Below are positions 1 to 7,025 of a DNA stretch of 9,760 nt, piece by piece (position 1 is the first letter of the stretch; every line of letters begins with the position of its first letter). Both the position numbers and the translations under genes were made by a program. This DNA is from CAZMGT01 sp964565895 (GTDB lineage: Bacteria > Armatimonadota > Zipacnadia > UBA1398 > CAZMGT01), in assembly GCA_964565895.1 (NCBI GenBank), contig CAZMGT010000082.1:1-9760 (forward strand), written 5' to 3'. The notes under the pieces were generated by a model. It ran no database searches and was not told the origin of the DNA. It saw nothing but the letters and a program-made list of their open reading frames with translations.

Positions 1-23
1 CGAAGGTAGCGCCCCGGGGCAAC

Positions 24-97
24 GGTTAACGCCCTCTAACGAGCAGCGGGAAAACTTAAAGGAAGGCTACGGAGAAGTGGAGAAATAGGCGTTAACC
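24..97. repeat. 10-bp inverted repeat upstream of the pseudopilin
   Basis: GGTTAACGCC at 24-33 is the exact reverse complement of GGCGTTAACC at 88-97, with 54 bases between the arms. Both lie upstream of the pseudopilin start at 186. The arms share the GTTAAC palindrome, so each could be a half-site for a DNA-binding protein. A second small palindrome, GCCCCGGGGC, sits at 11-20. The symmetry is directly visible; a regulatory role is inference. No convincing -35/-10 pair was found in 1-185, and no gene was recognised there. Confidence 0.4.
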
Positions 98-170
98 TGC
101 AATCGGGGGTGATGCGGAAGCCAGTCTTTTGCGGCGGTGCTGCCTCGTGGAGCATATCATACGCTAAGCA

Positions 171-177
171 GAGGAGG
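171..177 (+). promoter_or_regulatory. Strong Shine-Dalgarno for the pseudopilin gene
   Basis: GAGGAGG lies 8 nucleotides upstream of the ATG at 186. This near-perfect anti-16S match fixes the start codon and predicts efficient translation, as expected for an abundant structural protein. Confidence 0.85.
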
Positions 178-185
178 CTCACGCG

Positions 186-872
186 ATGCGCAGAAGAGGT
201 TTTACGCTTATTGAGCTGCTCGTGGTCATCGCGATAATTGCCATTCTCGCCGCCATCCTTTTCCCCGTGTTCGCTAAGGCGCGGGAGAAGGCGCGGCAGA
301 CGGCATGCTTGAGCAACTGCCGGCAAATCGTCCTCGCCCTGCTCCAATATGCCGAGGACTACGAGGGCACGTTCCCCGAGGTGTGGAAGATGTACGGCGG
401 GGGGCTGGAGTATGAGGGGTGGATCGACAACTGGAACCATCCCGACCCCAACAATCCCAAGGACAGCAGTTGGCAGAACTGGAACTTGATCATTCAGCCG
501 TATATTAAGAACGAGGATATCTACGGCTGCCCGAGCTCCGGCCAGAACTGGAACAAAGTGGGCGCAAATGACAAGCCCAACTGCTGGTGCGCGAACAGCG
601 AGATGTTCTGCAAGATGGGCTCAATTAGCGCCCCTGCGCAGAAGGTGCTTATTTGGGAAGAGGGGCGCAATATGGACTGCTGCCAGTGGGTGCACTGGGC
701 AAGCGGCCCGAACAACTTCCCTGGCAACTGGCCCGACTGGTGGGTGCCCCACAACGAAGGGCGCAACATGGGCTTCGTGGACGGCCACGGCAAGTGGATG
801 CCCGAGAGCATGTGGGTCGACGACAACGTGCGCCGCGCCTATGCGGAAAACCCGATGAACAAGCACCAGTAG
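186..872 (+). CDS. DUF1559-type prepilin / type II pseudopilin-like protein
   Basis: A 228-residue secreted, membrane-anchored pilin-like protein. The N-terminus MRRRG followed by FTLIELLVVIAIIAIL is a class III (type IV prepilin) signal: cleavage is expected after Gly5, with the conserved Glu at +5 (residue 10). A hydrophobic helix of about 20 residues follows, then the FPVFAKAREKARQ stretch typical of Armatimonadota and Planctomycetota DUF1559 proteins. The C-terminus carries the family's H-x9-DGH motif (His189, Asp199, Gly200, His201). The globular part is unusually rich in Trp and holds eight Cys in the predicted mature chain (41, 45, 115, 133, 135, 142, 165, 166). The start is fixed by the Shine-Dalgarno at 171-177 and a terminator follows 26 bases after the stop, so it is probably monocistronic. 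Such proteins are processed by a prepilin peptidase and resemble GspG/H pseudopilins. The exact role of this paralogue cannot be read from the sequence. Confidence 0.93.
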   Translation: MRRRGFTLIELLVVIAIIAILAAILFPVFAKAREKARQTACLSNCRQIVLALLQYAEDYEGTFPEVWKMYGGGLEYEGWIDNWNHPDPNNPKDSSWQNWNLIIQPYIKNEDIYGCPSSGQNWNKVGANDKPNCWCANSEMFCKMGSISAPAQKVLIWEEGRNMDCCQWVHWASGPNNFPGNWPDWWVPHNEGRNMGFVDGHGKWMPESMWVDDNVRRAYAENPMNKHQ

Positions 873-897
873 CGAGCAGGCAGGAGCAGGGGCGACA

Positions 898-924
898 GCG
901 GGGCCACACGGCCCCGCTTTTTTT
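898..924 (+). terminator. Rho-independent terminator after the pseudopilin
   Basis: The perfect 8-bp stem GCGGGGCC (898-905) / GGCCCCGC (910-917), with loop ACAC, is followed by seven T (918-924). It isolates the pseudopilin transcript from the downstream methionine gene. Confidence 0.95.
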
Positions 925-939
925 GTGCCCCACGCGCGC

Positions 940-968
940 TTTTCACAAGGGGCAAACGACCGTAAAAT
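940..968 (+). promoter_or_regulatory. Putative sigma70-like promoter for the methyltransferase/reductase gene
   Basis: TTTTCA (940-945), a 17-bp spacer, and TAAAAT (963-968) match a housekeeping promoter at 4 of 6 and 5 of 6 positions. It lies just after the terminator. A transcript starting near 975 would have a leader of only about 25 bases, too short for a SAM riboswitch. This is pattern match only. Confidence 0.5.
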
Positions 969-999
969 ACCCCTGCTTAACACTCGCGGACTGCGCCCA

Positions 1000-2925
1000 A
1001 TGAACACTCTGCGCGAAAAACTGGCCCAACGCCCGCTGCTCGCCGACGGCGCCATGGGCACGATGCTCTACGCGCGCGGGGCGAGCAGCGAGCAGTGCCT
1101 GGAATACCTCGTGCTTACCCGCCCGCAGTGGGTTACGGAGATCCACCAGGCTTATGCCGCGGCGGGCGCGGACCTGCTCGAGACGCATACGTTCGGGGCA
1201 AACCGCACCCATCTTGCCGAGCACGGCCTAGAGGACAAGCTGCGCGAGATTAACTTTCAGGCGGTAAAGCTCGCCCGCGACGTGCGCGAGGTCGCCGGGC
1301 GCGACCTGCTTATCGCAGGCAGCGTCGGCCCCCTGAGCAAACCCCTCCACCCCCATGGGCCAATCTCCTCCGGCGAGGCCTACCAGGCGTTCGCCGAGCA
1401 GGTCGGCGTCCTCTGGGAGGCTGGCGCGGACCTCATTATCCTGGAGACATTCAGCGACATCGAGGAGCTGGAGATCGCCGTTCGCGCCACGCGCGACGTA
1501 TGCGACTTGCCCCTTGTCGCCTCGATGACCTATGAGCAAGACGGCCGCACGCCCCACGGGACAACGCCCGAGGAGGCCACTGAGCGCCTGGCCGCTGCGG
1601 GAGTAGACGTCGTCGGGGTAAACTGCTCCACCGGCCCCGCGCTGACGCTGCAAATTCTCGAAGCCATGCACCGCGCCGCGCCGAACCTGCCCCTGAGCGC
1701 GATGCCCAACGCCGGCTTCCCCAGTCGCGTGCATCAGCGCCTATACTTCCCCTCCAGCGACGAGTACTTCGCCCAACACGTCGGCCCGTTCATAGAGCGC
1801 GGGGCGCGCATTGTGGGCGGCTGCTGCGGAACAACGCCGGCGCATATCCGCGCCATGCGCGAGGCGCTGGACCGCTTCCTCAGCGAGGAGGGCGGCGAGC
1901 GCGAGGCGGTTGTCGTCGCCGGCGAGCGCGAGGAGGAGCAGCTCCCCGAGATGTGGGTCGGCCTTGCCGCGGAGCACGCCGCCGAACCCGCGGAGCAGCC
2001 CACGCGGCTGCTGCGCAAGCTTCAAGCGGGGCGGTTCGTCGTTAGCGTCGAGGTCGACCCCCCGCGCGGGTTCGTCGCCGACAAGCAGCTCGACGGCGCG
2101 CGCCACGCCATGGCCGTGGGCGCCGATGCGGTGAACGTTGCCGACAGCCCCATGGCCCGCGTACGCATGGCCGCCCTGGCCCTGTGCACAATGATCCAAA
2201 GCCAGGTGGGCATCGAGACGATCCTCCACTTCACCACGCGCGACCGCTCGCTGATGGGCCTTCAGGCTGACCTCATCGGAGCGCACAGCCTAGGTGTGCG
2301 CAACATCCTCGCCCTCACCGGCGACCCCCCAAGCTTGGGCGACACAAAGGGGAGCAGCGGCGTATACGACGTAGACAGCGTGGGCCTCGTGCGCATTATC
2401 AGCAGGTTTAACGAGGGCTACGACCTCTCCGGGCGCGAGATGGGCCGCCGGGCGAGCTTCGCCATCGGCGTCGCCTGCGACCCCACCTGCGCCGACCTCG
2501 AGCGCGAAGCCCAGCGGCTGAACGAGAAAATCTCCGCCGGCGCGCATTTTGTCATGACCCAGCCCATCTACGACCCGCAGATTTGGGCGAACTTCGTGCA
2601 CCTCTACGAGGAGCGGTTTGGGCCGCTTAGCGCGCCGGTGCTCATCGGCGTTCTCCCCCTGCAGAGTTTTCGCCACGCAGCGTTCTTGCACAACGAGGTC
2701 CCCGGGATAACGCTTACCGAAGAGGCGCTGGAGCGCATGCGCCAGGCGGGGGCAAACGGGCGCGAGGAGGGCGTGCGCATGGCGCAGGAGCTGCTGCTTG
2801 AGCTAAAGGACATGCCCTATGTGCAGGGAGTATATCTCATGCCCAGTTTCGGCCGCTACGAGGTCGCCTGCCAAGTGCTCGAGGTCCTCGACCTGGGGCC
2901 TCGCACTGCCGCGGACGAGGGCTAA
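1000..2925 (+). CDS. yitJ: Bifunctional homocysteine S-methyltransferase / 5,10-methylenetetrahydrofolate reductase
   Basis: A 641-residue cytoplasmic fusion. The N-terminal module (about 1-295) is a homocysteine S-methyltransferase barrel. It begins LLADGAMGTMLY and carries the zinc-thiolate ligands Cys209 (in GVNCSTGP) and Cys275-Cys276 (in GGCCGTTPAH). The C-terminal module (about 337-630) is a MetF-like flavin-dependent reductase. Its Glu351 (in VSVEVDPPRG) and Asp442 (in LTGDPP) match the E. coli MetF catalytic Glu and the conserved LxGD Asp, and MTQPIYDP matches the substrate-side Gln motif. An acidic low-complexity linker (about 296-335) joins the modules. The fusion is the YitJ type of Bacillus (612 residues there) and links methyl-THF production to methionine synthesis. 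It lacks the cobalamin-binding domains of MetH. The frame is open back to 925, but Met at 1000 starts the conserved domain and sits at a sensible distance from the promoter. No clear Shine-Dalgarno precedes it. The stop overlaps the convergent gene's stop. The symbol is by family resemblance. Confidence 0.94.
   Translation: MNTLREKLAQRPLLADGAMGTMLYARGASSEQCLEYLVLTRPQWVTEIHQAYAAAGADLLETHTFGANRTHLAEHGLEDKLREINFQAVKLARDVREVAGRDLLIAGSVGPLSKPLHPHGPISSGEAYQAFAEQVGVLWEAGADLIILETFSDIEELEIAVRATRDVCDLPLVASMTYEQDGRTPHGTTPEEATERLAAAGVDVVGVNCSTGPALTLQILEAMHRAAPNLPLSAMPNAGFPSRVHQRLYFPSSDEYFAQHVGPFIERGARIVGGCCGTTPAHIRAMREALDRFLSEEGGEREAVVVAGEREEEQLPEMWVGLAAEHAAEPAEQPTRLLRKLQAGRFVVSVEVDPPRGFVADKQLDGARHAMAVGADAVNVADSPMARVRMAALALCTMIQSQVGIETILHFTTRDRSLMGLQADLIGAHSLGVRNILALTGDPPSLGDTKGSSGVYDVDSVGLVRIISRFNEGYDLSGREMGRRASFAIGVACDPTCADLEREAQRLNEKISAGAHFVMTQPIYDPQIWANFVHLYEERFGPLSAPVLIGVLPLQSFRHAAFLHNEVPGITLTEEALERMRQAGANGREEGVRMAQELLLELKDMPYVQGVYLMPSFGRYEVACQVLEVLDLGPRTAADEG
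2922..2925. other. Overlapping convergent stop codons
   Basis: The four bases CTAA serve both strands: TAA (2923-2925) ends the plus-strand methionine gene, and TAG read on the minus strand (2924-2922) ends the membrane-protein gene. No hairpin terminator lies between them, so transcripts from both sides probably run into each other and overlap as antisense. Confidence 0.9.
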
Positions 2926-4910
2926 TAGGGCATTTGCCGCACAGAGCGCACGACCATGGCCAGCGCCGCTCCGCCCATCCCGACAAGCCCCATGCCGCAG
3001 GCAAAGCCCGCAAGTAGCACCGTGGCATAAAGCCGCCACTGCTTCAGCCCAAACATGCGCGCGAAGTAAAACCGCCCGAGCAGCGCCCCAAACATCTCGG
3101 GAATAAGCATATGGGGCAGGCTGCCCATCCCGCGGATAAACCCATAGACGAGCATTACTGGCAGGCGGAAGTAGGAGAGAACGCCATAGCTCAGCAGCCC
3201 AAAGGCAATGCCCCCGTAGATGATCGGCGGCTTAATTGCCTGGCGAAAGAGCTGCCCCCCGCCGGTCATCGTGGCGTCCATCCACAGGCAGCGGCGCAGG
3301 GCAAACAGGTGCCACATCGTCTGCGCATAGGGATACTGGTTCGACGGTATCGGCCCCAGCCGCCACATATACTGCCAGAACAAAAAGCTGCACAGCAGCA
3401 TAATGGGGAGCATCAACAGCTCGGCTTTGATTACCGAGGTAATCTTCGTCCCCGTCAGCTCAATTACCCGAAAGTGCTGCGCTTGGCCGCCATAGTTGGA
3501 CAGGGGAATCGGCGCAAACCAAATGTCGATCCCCTTATATCCCCAGCGCTGGCTCAAAATAAACGTCGCCTCGCGCACCATGGGGATCTCGATCCACTGC
3601 CCCGTCAGCCCGATCATCCGCGCGTTGATGTATGAGTTAAGCGGGGTGAAGATAAAGCCGAAAAAGAGGAGGAAGATAATGGGAAACGTGGGCACAAGGT
3701 GCTTGCACAGGATGATGTAGCACACCGTTGCCGTGACGAACAGGGCCAGGGCAAGCCAGATGGGAAAGTCGCCCCGACCCTCGGGCAAGGGCACGGGCGC
3801 GCGCGTGTGCTTTGTCTTTGCCGCCCGCACAAAGTGCCTAATTACCGTCCCGATCCCGATAATTCCCACGGCGATGGACGTGCCGATCGTCGCGCTCATC
3901 CAAAAGTCAATCGATGTCGAGAAGTTCGTGGTAATCGTGTCCATGCCCGGCTCCCACGTGGGGAGCAGGCCGTGGCGGTAGAGAATGGGGTTAACCACAA
4001 GCGTGGCCAGCGCCGCCAGGAACCCCCCGACGACCACCCAAAACGGCAAAACAAAGCCAATGAGCACTTGCTCCAGGTTCGTGGCGATGCCCGTCGCCGC
4101 CCCGGGCAGAATCTTCTCCGTCTTTACTGTGGTGTCCACCCAGGGAACGGGGATCAGCCGCAACGGCTCGGTGAGAAACGAGCCGGTAAACGAGGGAATG
4201 CCCACGTATAACGTCCCAAACGCCAGGCCAATTACCGCGCCCGTGGAGAACACGTGCCAGCGCCAGCTCTCCGTCTGCGTGGTTACCTCGGCCAGGGCGG
4301 TTGCCCCCTGCGCGGCGATGGGGGCCATGGGAAACGGCAGCCGCTCGATGTCCGAGGTGACGCGAAACAGCGTATAGCCAAAGCTAAACCAGCTTAGGCG
4401 CGAGAGAATCTGCCCGGCGACGAGGATCACTATGGGATACAGCCAGGCGGGGTGAAAGAACGTGCGCTTGGCGAGCGCCTCAGACCCCGGCGGGGGGACG
4501 ACCCACTCGGGAATGGCGTGGGTCATGCCGAAGCTCTGCGCGGCTTCCGATTGCACGAGATATTGGTTCCAAATAAGGTGCGCAAACGCCCCGCCGGACA
4601 GCGCTACGCCGCCCATAATGCTCGTAAGACTCGCCGCGACGTAGTAGAGGATGTATATCTCCTGCCGGCGCAGAGTCTGGAGCGAGCGCCGCGCGGCCTC
4701 GGTGAACAGGATAATCGTCACCCACTCCGCCGCGGGCCCCAGCCCTTGGCCGGCAACCAGCCCGAGGTAAATCGCCCCGGGCATCATGATAAACCCGATG
4801 AACAGCGCGCCGACGACGGTTTTAATGCTAAAGCCCTCTTCGAACGACGAGGGCTCCTCCATGAGCGTGCGGTATTCCTCGAGCTCTTTGTCCACGCGCT
4901 GCTCGACCAC
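2922..4910 (-). CDS. Polytopic membrane protein, OPT-like putative peptide transporter
   Basis: A 662-residue integral membrane protein with roughly 12-14 predicted membrane segments, for example at about 31-55, 85-110, 153-172, 218-240, 282-308, 334-360, 383-402, 406-426, 493-513, 560-597 and 625-655. It opens with a charged cytoplasmic-looking stretch (1-29). Visible landmarks are GAIYLGLVAGQGLGPAAEW (45-63), ERLPFPMAP (189-197), NARMIGLTGQW (429-439) and a Gly-rich last helix. The sequence resembles bacterial proteins annotated as 'peptide transporter' related to the oligopeptide transporter (OPT) superfamily, and possibly DUF6785-type proteins. This is from memory of the family's look, and the substrate is unknown. 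The start is GTG at 4910 with only a weak GCGAGG upstream; Met17 (codon at 4860-4862) is an alternative. It lies 162 bp downstream of the epimerase on the same strand and converges on yitJ with a 4-base overlap. Confidence 0.75.
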   Translation of the reverse strand: MVEQRVDKELEEYRTLMEEPSSFEEGFSIKTVVGALFIGFIMMPGAIYLGLVAGQGLGPAAEWVTIILFTEAARRSLQTLRRQEIYILYYVAASLTSIMGGVALSGGAFAHLIWNQYLVQSEAAQSFGMTHAIPEWVVPPPGSEALAKRTFFHPAWLYPIVILVAGQILSRLSWFSFGYTLFRVTSDIERLPFPMAPIAAQGATALAEVTTQTESWRWHVFSTGAVIGLAFGTLYVGIPSFTGSFLTEPLRLIPVPWVDTTVKTEKILPGAATGIATNLEQVLIGFVLPFWVVVGGFLAALATLVVNPILYRHGLLPTWEPGMDTITTNFSTSIDFWMSATIGTSIAVGIIGIGTVIRHFVRAAKTKHTRAPVPLPEGRGDFPIWLALALFVTATVCYIILCKHLVPTFPIIFLLFFGFIFTPLNSYINARMIGLTGQWIEIPMVREATFILSQRWGYKGIDIWFAPIPLSNYGGQAQHFRVIELTGTKITSVIKAELLMLPIMLLCSFLFWQYMWRLGPIPSNQYPYAQTMWHLFALRRCLWMDATMTGGGQLFRQAIKPPIIYGGIAFGLLSYGVLSYFRLPVMLVYGFIRGMGSLPHMLIPEMFGALLGRFYFARMFGLKQWRLYATVLLAGFACGMGLVGMGGAALAMVVRSVRQMPY

Positions 4911-5017
4911 GTGCCTCGCCCCACGCTTGCGTTTCGCCAGGCGCTATTCGCGCGCGAGGGAGGCGATTCCTCGGCCGCGCAAAACGGGCTTTGCCGGCGG
5001 CGGTGGCGAACAAAACA

Positions 5018-5060
5018 GCCGCCCCGCGCAGGCACTCGCTCAACCTACTCGCTGGGCGGC
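5018..5060 (-). terminator. Possible weak terminator after the epimerase gene
   Basis: Read on the minus strand, GCCGCCC (5060-5054) can pair with GGGCGGC (5024-5018) and is followed by TGTTTTGTTC. The loop is long (29 nucleotides) and the T run is interrupted, so termination would be inefficient at best. If it works, the membrane-protein gene needs its own promoter in the remaining 107 bases. Confidence 0.3.
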
Positions 5061-5072
5061 GGAGGGTCTCGG

Positions 5073-6041
5073 TCAGCTCTCGCCTTGTGCAGCGCGGCGC
5101 ACGTCGGCAAGCCAGCGCGCAAAGCGGCGCACGCCTTCGCGCAGCTCAACCTGCGCCTCAAAACCGAGCAGCTCCCGCGCCTTTTGCACATCGGCCAGGG
5201 CGTGCTCCGGCTCGCCGGGGTACGGCGGGCGATGCACCACCTCGGGTTTAACGCCCAACTCGCTTGCCACAAGTTCCAGCAGCTCAAGCACTGTGCTCTG
5301 CCGGCCGGAGCCGATGTTTATGATCTCGCAGCGAAACTCTTTGTCCAGGGCAAGCACCAGCGCGCGCACGACATCGTCGCAAAAGACAAAGTCGCGCGTG
5401 CTCTTGCCGTCGCCGTAGACGGTTGCCGGCTGGCCGGCGAGCAGTTGCTCGGCAAACCTTCTCAGCGCGGTGTCCGGCCGCTGGCGCGGGCCGTATGCGG
5501 AAAACACGCGCAAAATGCACACGCCGATGCCATAGGTCGCGGCGTAGCATTGGCATAGCGCTTCCGCGGCGAGCTTCGACGCCCCGTGCACGCTGAGCAC
5601 CTCGGTCGTCGGCGCGTCCTCGGCCCAGGGCAGCGCGCCAAGCCCCCCGTAAACCGACGCCGCGGAGGTCATTACAAACCGCCCTACGCCCAGGCGCCGG
5701 GCGAGCTCCAGCGCGCCTAGCGTCCCCGTCGTGTTTAGGTCGAAGTACATCCGCGGGGCAAGCAGCGACTCGCGCTCGCTGTCGCGCGCGGCGAGGTGGG
5801 CGATGGCGTCGAACTTCTCACCACGCAGCCACGAGAGCAGCCGCGAGGGCTCGCGCACGTCGCCCTTTAAGAAGGCGAAGTTCGGGTTGCCGTCCAGCGA
5901 GGAGAGGTTGCACAGCTTGTCGCGCATGGGATAGTGCGGGTCGAACGAGTCCACGCAAAGCACGCTATCGCCGCGCGCGACGAGCGCCTCGCACAGGTGC
6001 GAGCCCAAGAACCCCGCCCCGCCGGTGACCAAAACCCTCAT
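5073..6041 (-). CDS. NAD-dependent sugar-nucleotide epimerase/dehydratase with altered catalytic residues
   Basis: A 322-residue extended short-chain dehydrogenase of the GalE / UDP-glucuronate 4-epimerase type. The Rossmann motif TGGAGFLG (6-13), Asp31 (NAD ribose) and Asp61 (in GDVRE) define the cofactor half. AYGPRQRPD (182-190), GDGKSTRDF (210-218), INIGSG (241-246) and YPGEPEHALADVQKA (274-288) define the sugar-nucleotide half. Such enzymes make UDP-sugars for surface polysaccharides in the cytoplasm. Oddly, the Ser/Thr that normally precedes VYG by three residues is Ala127 (in TSAASVYG). The Tyr of YxxxK is His152 (in VHGASK). Only Lys156 remains. The frame is open 34 codons further upstream, but Met at 6041 begins the Rossmann fold and has AAGGAG (6057-6052) ten bases before it. 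The true substrate and activity are uncertain. Confidence 0.9.
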   Translation of the reverse strand: MRVLVTGGAGFLGSHLCEALVARGDSVLCVDSFDPHYPMRDKLCNLSSLDGNPNFAFLKGDVREPSRLLSWLRGEKFDAIAHLAARDSERESLLAPRMYFDLNTTGTLGALELARRLGVGRFVMTSAASVYGGLGALPWAEDAPTTEVLSVHGASKLAAEALCQCYAATYGIGVCILRVFSAYGPRQRPDTALRRFAEQLLAGQPATVYGDGKSTRDFVFCDDVVRALVLALDKEFRCEIINIGSGRQSTVLELLELVASELGVKPEVVHRPPYPGEPEHALADVQKARELLGFEAQVELREGVRRFARWLADVRRAAQGES

Positions 6042-6051
6042 CTTCCCGCCG

Positions 6052-6057
6052 CTCCTT
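6052..6057 (-). promoter_or_regulatory. Shine-Dalgarno deciding the epimerase start
   Basis: AAGGAG on the minus strand lies 10 bases before the ATG at 6041. It supports this start over the longer open frame reaching 6143, whose extra residues are low-complexity Arg/Gly/Ala sequence with no homology features. Confidence 0.65.
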
Positions 6058-6840
6058 CGCCGCCGTGCAGAATATGCGAACGCCGCCCCCCTCGCCCCTC
6101 CCTGTTTTTTTTCGGGCACCTGTTCAACACCGCCGGCGTGCAACGGCCGCGCGGGGACAATCCCTTTCGCGACGCCGCTTTGCTCCTGGAGAATGCGCGC
6201 GGGTTGTGGGGATAAGCGCAGCGCGCTGCGACTAGCCGTAGGTATGGCTCACCTGCACAGGCAGGCACCGCTACGCCGCGCGTCCTCTAGCCGGCGAGAT
6301 GGGCGAAGGAGCGCGCTACGCGCCGCGTAGCGGACGAGCTTCGCGGCCCCGCTCGCCTCGGAGCGTGGCGGCCACGACCGCGCTGGCGTGCTACAGACCG
6401 GCTGCGCTGGGCACGAAGCGTCTTGCGAGAACCCCTTGTGTCAGGCGGCGCCCACAGTTCGGCAACTATAGGGCCGCTGCGCCTGCGCCTCGGAGGTCTC
6501 TGGCGGCGATATGGCTGACAGCCTGAGAGCCGGGCTTCGCGCACCCACGTGGCAAGAATCCATGCGTCGGAGTCAGCGGCCCAAGCCGAAAAGTGGGGTG
6601 CAATTTTGCTCAGCGCTGGGCACGGCACCGCAACTCAGCCGCAGGAGTTCGTGCGGCCGCTCTTTGCTCCGAACGGAAAACAACGAAGCAGACGGCAGCC
6701 CAGGCCGGTGGACTGGGCTTGCTCTAGAATTCGCCGCCTGCGCCCTTTGTAAACCCTTAGCGCTCCACGCAAGCGACACAGAGGGTCGGCGCCATTCTCC
6801 CCTCTCTGGCGGCCCCCGGAGAACAATAAATCGCCTCAAA
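6058..6840. other. Gene-free GC-rich stretch between the epimerase and the repeat array
   Basis: About 780 bases with no credible gene. The open frames on both strands are short, overlap one another, lack ribosome sites, and give Arg/Ala/Ser/Pro-rich products typical of random GC-rich sequence. No tRNA or rRNA was recognised. A T8 run occurs at 6105-6112. The only notable structure is the nested palindrome at 6293-6357, entered separately. The promoter of the epimerase should lie near the left end, but no clear -35/-10 pair was found. Confidence 0.6.
6293..6357. repeat. Nested stem-loop / imperfect palindrome
   Basis: Outer arms GGCGAG (6293-6298) and CTCGCC (6352-6357) pair perfectly. After a 2x2 internal loop, GGGC (6301-6304) pairs with GCCC (6346-6349). 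Inside sits the perfect hairpin CGCTACGC (6314-6321) / GCGTAGCG (6325-6332) with a 3-base loop. A related CGCTACGCCGCGCG occurs just upstream at about 6269-6282. No T tract follows on either strand, so it is not a standard terminator. It could be a cruciform, part of an RNA, or a protein site. Confidence 0.55.
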
Positions 6841-6976
6841 TGCTAGGCATCGGTAGCAATGGCAAACAACTAAAGTCGCTCACGCTCGGCCCAGGTTTTT
6901 TTTCTTTCTGTGTGTCCCAGAGCCTAGGCATAGCAAGCAAGGTGGCCTGGCCTGTGGTGGCCGGCGGGGAGGTGGT

Positions 6977-6997
6977 GGGCGCTGTGGGGAGGGTGGG
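6977..6997 (+). other. Canonical G-quadruplex motif in the first core
   Basis: GGG (6977-6979), six bases, GGGG (6986-6989), A, GGG (6991-6993), T, GGG (6995-6997) fits the G3+N1-7 rule for four tracts. The core at 8771-8801 keeps the same GGGGAGGGTGGG end but its first tract is 16 bases away. Most other copies can form only two-layer quadruplexes. Confidence 0.6.
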
Positions 6998-7025
6998 AAA
7001 GAAAGCACCGCACAGGCGGCAGCAG

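Noticed and set aside
873..999. SAM or SAH riboswitch before the methionine gene
   Set aside because: The hairpin here is a simple 8-bp terminator directly behind the pseudopilin. None of the S-box or SAH-element conserved bases were seen, and the likely promoter lies after the hairpin.
4452..5558. Plus-strand open frame of 368 codons
   Set aside because: It lies antisense to the membrane-protein and epimerase genes, both of which have clear family motifs on the other strand.
6653..6732. Cloning-vector polylinker (NotI at 6653-6660, XbaI/EcoRI overlap at 6723-6732)
   Set aside because: Only these sites occur, about 65 bases apart, in sequence with no other vector character; chance in GC-rich DNA is the simpler explanation.
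6058..6840. tRNA or other standard RNA gene in the gap
   Set aside because: No cloverleaf, no GTTCRA-type T-arm and no rRNA-like motifs were found on either strand.
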